DNA of 64,000 nt, from the NCBI GenBank assembly GCA_963989385.1, contig OZ022508.1, forward strand, positions 34,308,166 to 34,372,165. The letters run 5' to 3'. A program made the translations under genes and the position numbers. Of this stretch, positions 58,450-64,000 are shown piece by piece. The DNA is from Ctena decussata (taxonomy: Eukaryota > Mollusca > Bivalvia > Lucinida > Lucinidae). The notes beneath the pieces were generated by a model. It was given only the letters and a program-made list of their open reading frames with translations, searched no databases and was not told the DNA's origin. Position 1 is the stretch's first letter; every line of letters begins with the position of its first letter.

Positions 58450-59155
58450 AAGAAGACTTGAAGAGGAAGTAACAGTAGTTGTGCCCCTTTGTAAAAAAGG
58501 CGGAAGGAGGCACATTTTCAATTTAAAATGGATCTCTCACAGAGGTGCATTCAGATTAAAAATACTTCCTACAAGAAAGTGTTATAGCTTGAGCTGCAGC
58601 TAAATGATACCATAATATTCTTAAATATTGGGACACATAAGCCAAAGAGAAGTCTAATCAGGCTCTGCTCTGTCTGCGATTGGCACGTCTTTAGAAAACT
58701 ATAAACTTGTCCAAATTTTGGGTTAGCTACAGTTAAATGTATGTCAAATTAGGGAAAATACCGTATCATTATTTTTTCATACAGCGAAGTACAACAATGT
58801 TTCAATGTTTGTATTCCATAGTTTTAGAGAGATTACATGGTCAACAAGTGGTTAATCTTTTAGGCAGTTTAAGATCAAAATTAAGATAGGATGAAATTTG
58901 TTTGCAGTGTTTTACTCCAAAACATTAGGACGGCTCATTTTCTTTTCTGTCCGTTCAGTAGAAATACCATAATGACTTCTTTCCTCATATTTTTGGTAAT
59001 GTTTTCAAAAGAACAATTTAGCGGCAAAAGCTGCAAACCGTGATTAGTACACTTCTTTACAGATTGCATTCTGATCAGGGTCTACACAGTTTAAAAAAGA
59101 AACACCTGTCTAAGTATTCAGAGTATTAACTGCATTTAGAATAGGATATATTGAT
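58450..59155. other. Unique centre of the 5.3-kb element
   Basis: AT-rich DNA without open frames of note. It partly resembles the tandem-duplicated flank (AACATTAGGACGGCTCATTT at about 58920 is the inverse of AAATGAGCCGTCCTAATGTT at about 56020). No transposase motifs were recognised. Confidence 0.5.
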
Positions 59156-60122
59156 ATATCTTAATGCAAAACACGTGATGCGAAAAGACGAAAAGACGCC
59201 ATGCGAAAAGACGAAATAACGCCACGCGAAAAGACAAAAAGACGAAATAACGCCACGCGAAAAGACGAAAAGACGAAATAACGCCATGCGAAAAGACGAA
59301 AAGACGCCATGCGAAAAGACGAAAAGACGAAAAAACGCCACGCGAAAAGACGACAATTTTAGAGTTTCAAATGGCGTCTTTTCGCATGGCGTTTTTTCGT
59401 CTTTTCGCGCTGCAATTTCGTCTTTTCGCGTGGCGGGTTTCGTCTTTTCGTCTTTTCGCCTGGGGTTATTTCGTCTTTTCGTCTTTTCGCCTGGCATTTT
59501 TTCGTCTTTTCGTCTTTTCGCATGGCGTCTTTTCGTCTTTTCGTCTTTTCGCGTGGCGTCTTTTCGCGGCGAAAAGACGAAAAGACGAAATGGCACAAAC
59601 CAGCCACCATAGTTGTCCCTTACAGAGAAGGAAGGAAAAAATGCAGTGTCGTTATTTCGTCTTTTCGTCTTTTCGCGTGGCGTTATTTCGTCTTTTCGCC
59701 TTTTTGCGTGGCGTCTTTTCGTCTTTTCGCGTGGCGTCTTTTCGCGGCGAAAAGACGAAATAACGCCATGCGAAAAGACGAAATAACGCCACGCGAAAAG
59801 ACGAAAAGACGAAATAACGCCATGCGAAAAGACGAAAAGACGCCAGGCGAAAAGACGAAAAGACGCCACGCGAAAAGACGACAAAATAAGAGTTTCAAAT
59901 GGCGTCTTTTCGCATGGCGCTATTCGTCTTTTCGCGCTGAAATTTCGTCTTTTCGCGTGGCGGGTTTCGTCTTTTCGCATGGCGTTATTTCGTCTTTTCG
60001 TCTTTTCGCATGGCGTTATTTCGTCTTTTCGTCTTTTCGCATGGCGTCTTTTCGTCTTTTCGCCTGGCGTCTTTTCGCGGCGACAAGACGAAAAGACGAA
60101 ATGGCACAAACCAGCCACCATA

Positions 60123-60500
60123 CGTTTGAGATAAGATGCCACTGAAGGTTACTGAACACTTCGTACAAGGAGGTTCGCAGAAAGATCCAAGCAGCCACTG
60201 GATAATATGATGAACACCTGACCCTGGCCAAGAAACGGATACTAAGGTGGTTTGGTCTCGTCTCAAAGTCTTCTGGTTTAGCAAAGACGATTCTGCAGGG
60301 CACAGTGAAAGGAAAAAGAAGAAGAGGTATACAGAAGAAGAGGTGAGAAGACAATATTTCAGAGTGGACCGGGATGGACTTTGCCAGCTCAACTAGGGCA
60401 GCTGAAAACAGGACAAGGTGGAAAGGGATTATTTCGAAGTAATTTATGGTGCCCAAAGGACCTTGTAAGGTCATGGGATTGAATAGAATAGAATAAAAAG
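60123..60500 (+). pseudogene. RTE-type LINE, 3' part after the foldback insertion
   Basis: It resumes at the duplicated CGTTTG and continues the C-terminal LINE reading: FEIRCH, then EVRRKIQAATG, KKRILRWFGLVSKSSGLAKT, VKGKRRRGIQKK and SEWTGMDFASSTRAAENRTR. In-frame stops occur after RCH, ATG and QKKR, so it was already decayed. The 3' end has an ATAGAATAGAATAAAA tail. It is continuous with 53474-54820. Confidence 0.92.
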
Positions 60501-60811
60501 ATACTTCCCCTACTTTTTGCCGGCTACATGGCTTAATATGTGCACATCCACGCATATCTTTTCACCAAACGTGAAGGTTGAGCCGTTTTTCATAATGATT
60601 TGGTTTTGGCGTTTTTACTACAGGCAAGACTATAGAAACTTTAATGCAAATTATGCGACAGTTCTAATGCAACCATGTTTGTATGTGCAATTTACGTGTT
60701 TCTGTAAATCAAAATAACTGGTCCAGATTCAATTAAAAACAAGATAATCATTTGGAAAATGCACTTTCTAAATTCATACTAACAGTATTTGCTTTCTGTT
60801 CAAAACTATCT

Positions 60812-61047
60812 GAGCCGCGACACGACAAACCCAACAAAGTGGTTGTGCGCCCAGCGCAGACTCAGATCAGACTGGGCATCCGCCCAGTCTGATCAGAGTC
60901 TTCGCTGTCCGCATGGAGGCAGCTTAGACCCTTAGCTACTCTTTAAGCGCTTAAGGAAGAGTCTGATCAGACTGGGCGGATTCCCAGGCTGATCTGAGTC
61001 TGTGCTTGGCGCACAACCACTTTGTTGGGTTTGTCGTGTCGCGGCTC
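60812..61047. mobile_element. GAGCCGCGACACGA MITE copy
   Basis: The 236-bp copy has intact ends GAGCCGCGACACGACAAACC and GGTTTGTCGTGTCGCGGCTC and a well-preserved internal inverted repeat. It is flanked by ATCT and AATT, so the 4-bp duplication is not intact here. Confidence 0.93.
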
Positions 61048-61059
61048 AATTATATTCGT

Positions 61060-61620
61060 TTCTCTCAAGTCAGTATATCCTACAGACTCTATTGTGAATG
61101 GGTACATTTTCAGGGGAAGCAACTCTGTCATTTTTTTGCCTCTTATCTCATTAGGGGCAAGTCTTGAATAAAAGATTTTCTCTTCCTTTCTTTAGGACTA
61201 GACCCCCTTTCGGAAGGGTTTCGTCATCCAGAGAAGCAAACTGAAACTTCAAGGCATAAAGTTGCCCACTTCCAAAATGGCAGAAACTGTGACTTGGAAA
61301 TATACTGGTTGTTTAACTGCATGCAATGTATGCAAAAACTGAGGCCCTGGTTATTAGTAATAGTAATACGTCCGAGATAAACGCTCGACATTCGCACAGA
61401 AAAACGAAAATGGGTAAAAAGCATGGAAACTGCTTATCAAAAACACAAGGTTGAACTTTTCATCTGTCTGTGTGTCAGTCGGCTATCTTTTCTTTACTTC
61501 TGTGTTATATGCAATTTATTACTAATCGCACAGGAAAACAGTGTGTCTACGCCTTTATTTATTTATTTTTACTGTTTTTATTTTAATCTGTTGTTTTATA
61601 ATATGAGACTTGACATTATT
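61060..61620. other. Intron 2 tail with repeat fragments
   Basis: Contains the interspersed word GGTACATTTTCAGGGGAAGC at about 61100, the inverse of that at 25150. No exon was recognised before the Sushi exon acceptor at 61621. Confidence 0.4.
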
Positions 61621-61625
61621 TTCAG

Positions 61626-61793
61626 ACTGCGATTTTCCATCTACACTCGCAAACGCAGAGATTTTGGGTAATTTTTATACCGTCGGCTCCAAGATCTGTT
61701 ATCGGTGCCATGACGGCTTTCTCAACGTCGGTGGGAACGTCAACTGCACGACGTGCTTGTCGGACGGATCATGGACACAAGTTACCATACAAT
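61626..61793 (+). CDS. PAN-Sushi gene exon 3: Sushi/CCP domain
   Basis: A 168-nt exon, phase 1 to phase 1, lies between acceptor ATTATTTTCAG| and donor CAAT|GTACGC. It reads CDFPSTLANAEILGNFYTVG, then SKICYRCHDGFLNVGGNVNC and TTCLSDGSWTQVTIQ, the final C being split across the donor. This has the Sushi pattern: opening C, Y.VGS.. strand, C..GF.. hairpin, C...GSW and closing C, with one additional cysteine pair. Symmetric phase-1 exons are typical of Sushi modules, which duplicate by exon shuffling. The open frame beyond 61793 is read-through. The next exon is not visible in the remaining 2.2 kb. Sushi domains bind proteins on cell surfaces or in complement-like cascades; the role here is inferred. 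Confidence 0.9.
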
Positions 61794-61859
61794 GTACGCT
61801 GCTAAAATCTTGCATTATTATTAAAGTGTTTCTGACTTTCTGTGAATAAAGAAGAAAAA

Positions 61860-64000
61860 GGACAAAGCATAATAATATTAGTAATAATAATGACTAATTA
61901 TAATAGTAATAATTTTAGTTATAGTTATAAAATACTACCATTATTTTTTTGTTGTTGTTGTTGTTGTTGTTTTGTTTCTTTTTTTTTTTAATTTTGCAGT
62001 TGATGTGGCTTAGTTTGTATATGTTCAACTCTGCTTGTTTCTTGGGAACACAAATATCAACAAAATAAGTTACCCTTTGTAAAACTGACCTATACCCATA
62101 TACCTTAAGAAGGAGCTTATATATTCTTGTTGTTGACATTTCCTGAAAGTCAAAGTATATTTATATCTCACGTGTTCTTGAACTAAAAATACATATTTGT
62201 AAATTAAAATATTCTGTTTTCATCCATTGATGGATCAGAAGTCCTTGACATGGAATGAATTAACTGTATCTTTATGAGCCATAACACAATCCAGGGGCAA
62301 AGGGCGTTATTTTTCACCGGCGCCTAGAAACATTGGCAGAATCATCACGCAGAGTAGGGTAGAATAAGACAGGTATTGTTTCGGTTCTAAAGCCTTTCAA
62401 CGCTATAAAGGTATTTTCGAGTGCGGTCAGTTAACAAAACTCTACCATATGGAGATTTCAAAAAATGTTCTACAGGCAGACGCCGGTAAAAATAACGGAA
62501 ATGGACTAGGTATTCTACCGTAAAATCAACGGAATTTTTTTACAGTGTACGGATGATTGTTTTAGAAGAAAACTCCTCCGTCTAATAACAAATTAATACT
62601 ATAATGAGACGTTCCGAAGAGGTGCTTTCGTTATGCCTTGTTGGTATTATTGTTTGTTGTGTTCGCTTATCTGCAGTCTTCTAGCAATGCGGTCACCTCT
62701 ATAGCTACCCACTTTGCTTTCTATTTTGTTTTGTAATTTTAAACAGAAAACAGATAATAAAAAAAAATAGACGTTTCATGTTTTTCCAATAACTTGTATC
62801 TTTGTTAACCAACACAGAAACGAGGGGGAGGGTCACGCACTTGTAAAACCAGTTTTAGCCTGTATTACTGACCGTGCCAAGGAGGCGGTATATTTGTTCT
62901 ACTTTTATTACTGACATTGTTTGTCGACAATGTTTTCTATTAGTAGTGACTTTTTGTACTTTGTTTAGGATACACTCGCGTCTGCAGGAAAAGTTGGAAA
63001 AAACAGACAATTTGCTGCCGTTGTTGTTTTGTTGCTTTACGCCAACGGTAAACACACGGCCGCTTATCTCCGTCAGCACAACACCGTGTTGTGTATAGGA
63101 AAATGTGCAGGAGATTTCCGGTGGTTCTGCAGGAGATTCGAAAATAAAGGTCACGAAAGGTAGGTGTCTCGGTTTAAAAGGGATATATTCTTTTCCAGCG
63201 TAAAACAAAAGAAAAGGAAAATGTCATGCAACCCTTCAATCGTTTTTCTATGAATACGAGTCTTGATTGAAGCCAGATTCGCAGTTATACAACAGATTTC
63301 CATTTTTTCCCGGAGCGAGGTGGCCGTTTTGTTGACATGCAAACATTTCAAATTTGCATTCCTGAAGTCGCCGAGTATTTATGTTTTCATCTATCACCTG
63401 TATATTAAATGTCTCTCATATAAGTACCAGTCACGAGCCTAAACAGAATTTGCTACCTTCCCTCAGCCCAGATAATGAAAGTTGTTGTGGAATTCGTGAT
63501 CCAGGAGATCGGTGGTGCTGAAGGCGATAGGTGGCGGTGCAGGAGATTGTTTTATGTTGTGCCACCAATGGCCGTTTTTAACTGTTTTATAACGTAAATA
63601 ATGTAGTAGCATGGCATGGTACAGATTCGCACAGCTTTCAGATTCGTACACTTGGCTGTACAATGCCTCTGCTGCATTAAGCATGCTAATCAAAATGAAA
63701 ATAACGACTCCACCAATCAGAGGATTGAATTATCAGTCAATCATTTGCACTGCAAAGCTTCTGTTAGAACTAAATGGTACGAAAGTAATGCTAGTTTGTC
63801 AATTGGGTACTTACATTCGTCCCACTTTCTTTGTTTAATTACATTGTGCACACGGCCACCAATCCAGCTCATTCATCGCATATACCAATGGGGCAAAACT
63901 TTCTGTTCCTTATTTTTGAGACCAAAATTCGATAAAACAGGCAATGCTATGCAATGGGACATTCATTGGAATTTTGGACACAGGTATTGGTTTGTAAAGA
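61860..64000. other. Intronic or downstream DNA with simple repeats
   Basis: Holds AAT/TAG-rich microsatellite at 61865-61915, a (GTT)n run at 61950-61972, and a fragment of the CCGTAGATTTTACGG MITE at 62465-62550 (ATTCTACCGTAAAATCAACG, TTTTTTTACAGTGTACGG). No exon with splice sites and domain evidence was found. Short open frames at 62855-63838 lack support. Confidence 0.45.

Larger units (their letters stand above)
54821..60122. mobile_element. 5.3-kb foldback element of octamer/heptamer words
   Basis: The ends are TATGGTGGCTGGTTTGTGCC at 54821 and its reverse complement at 60122. A 6-bp duplication CGTTTG (54815-54820, 60123-60128) interrupts the LINE; removing the element rejoins the LINE reading. 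Terminal arms of several hundred bp are strings of the octamer GAAAAGAC (variants GAAATAAC, GAAAAAAC) and the heptamers GCCACGC, GCCATGC and GCCAGGC, in both orientations. Word blocks lie at 54840-55375, 56190-56705, 59175-59605 and 59650-60105. Between them are a tandem-duplicated flank (55411-56172 and 56707-57545), a SINE and a reversed LINE 3' fragment. No transposase was recognised. The long open frames across the arrays (up to 338 codons) are word-period artefacts. Confidence 0.85.

Noticed and set aside
54840..60105. Possible CRISPR-like array because of short regular repeats
   Set aside because: The words are contiguous without unique spacers, occur in both orientations, and the host is a eukaryote; transposon termini and a target duplication explain it.
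59126..60142. Long open frame of 338 codons (minus strand) and several overlapping frames of 100-200 codons
   Set aside because: They follow the GAAAAGAC/GCCNNGC word array, are open on both strands at once, and read as arginine/lysine/phenylalanine-rich repetition without domain or splice evidence.
63840..63980. Possible minus-strand lectin-like exon (MSWIGGRVHN-type reading)
   Set aside because: The resemblance covers about ten residues, the acceptor is not convincing and no partner exon is in phase within the window.

Overview
This window reads as bivalve (clam-like) mollusc genomic DNA: AT-rich, intron-dominated and packed with transposable elements. Evidence includes repeat styles characteristic of marine molluscs (tRNA-headed SINEs with ATCA tails, arrays of GACCTAGTGACCTAG and AAGGTCAAGGTCA, an RTE-type LINE). 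It also includes exons of secreted PAN, C-type lectin and Sushi proteins with consensus splice sites. No prokaryotic genes, CRISPR, rRNA or intact tRNA genes are visible. The species is not determinable from the sequence alone.

Genes. (1) A complete secreted lectin gene lies on the minus strand, split over 20.8 kb: exon 1 at 44978-45305 (signal peptide plus PAN/apple-like domain), then 36210-36304, 26423-26492 and 24528-24757 (one complete C-type lectin domain). The four exons join in phase (1, 0, 1) into 723 nt, 240 residues plus stop. (2) A paralogous first exon at 4562-5102 (minus) is a pseudogene, with a 1-base frameshift and a 235-bp MITE inside it. The DNA upstream of both copies is also duplicated. 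(3) On the plus strand a second secreted gene begins at 51202: signal peptide plus PAN-like exon 51202-51534, short exon 53019-53103, Sushi/CCP exon 61626-61793. It probably continues past the window.

Mobile DNA fills the rest. The most striking elements are foldback elements, meaning long inverted arms built of tandem arrays. They are: a 7.6-kb one at 5249-12836 (TA target duplication, sitting inside a minisatellite); an 8.1-kb one at 16208-24324; an 0.85-kb one at 25285-26135 (ATTTT duplication); a 4-kb palindrome at 31893-35948; and a 5.3-kb one at 54821-60122. The last splits an RTE LINE with a 6-bp CGTTTG duplication and is written in an unusual two-word alphabet (octamer GAAAAGAC, heptamer GCCNNGC). 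Small elements include one MITE family present eight times or more, five dated SINE copies with target duplications, and a 442-bp MITE at 44543-44984. That MITE landed in the last 12 bases of the lectin PAN exon and appears to have replaced the original splice donor with one from its own terminal repeat, at the same exon length and phase.

Layout: 1-5.2 kb pseudogene copy of the PAN exon; 5.2-13 kb foldback 1; 13-16 kb SINEs, MITEs and duplicated upstream DNA; 16.2-24.3 kb foldback 2; 24.5-45.3 kb PAN-lectin gene with repeat-filled introns; 45.3-51 kb upstream DNA and MITEs; 51.2-64 kb PAN-Sushi gene whose second intron holds the broken LINE and foldback 5.
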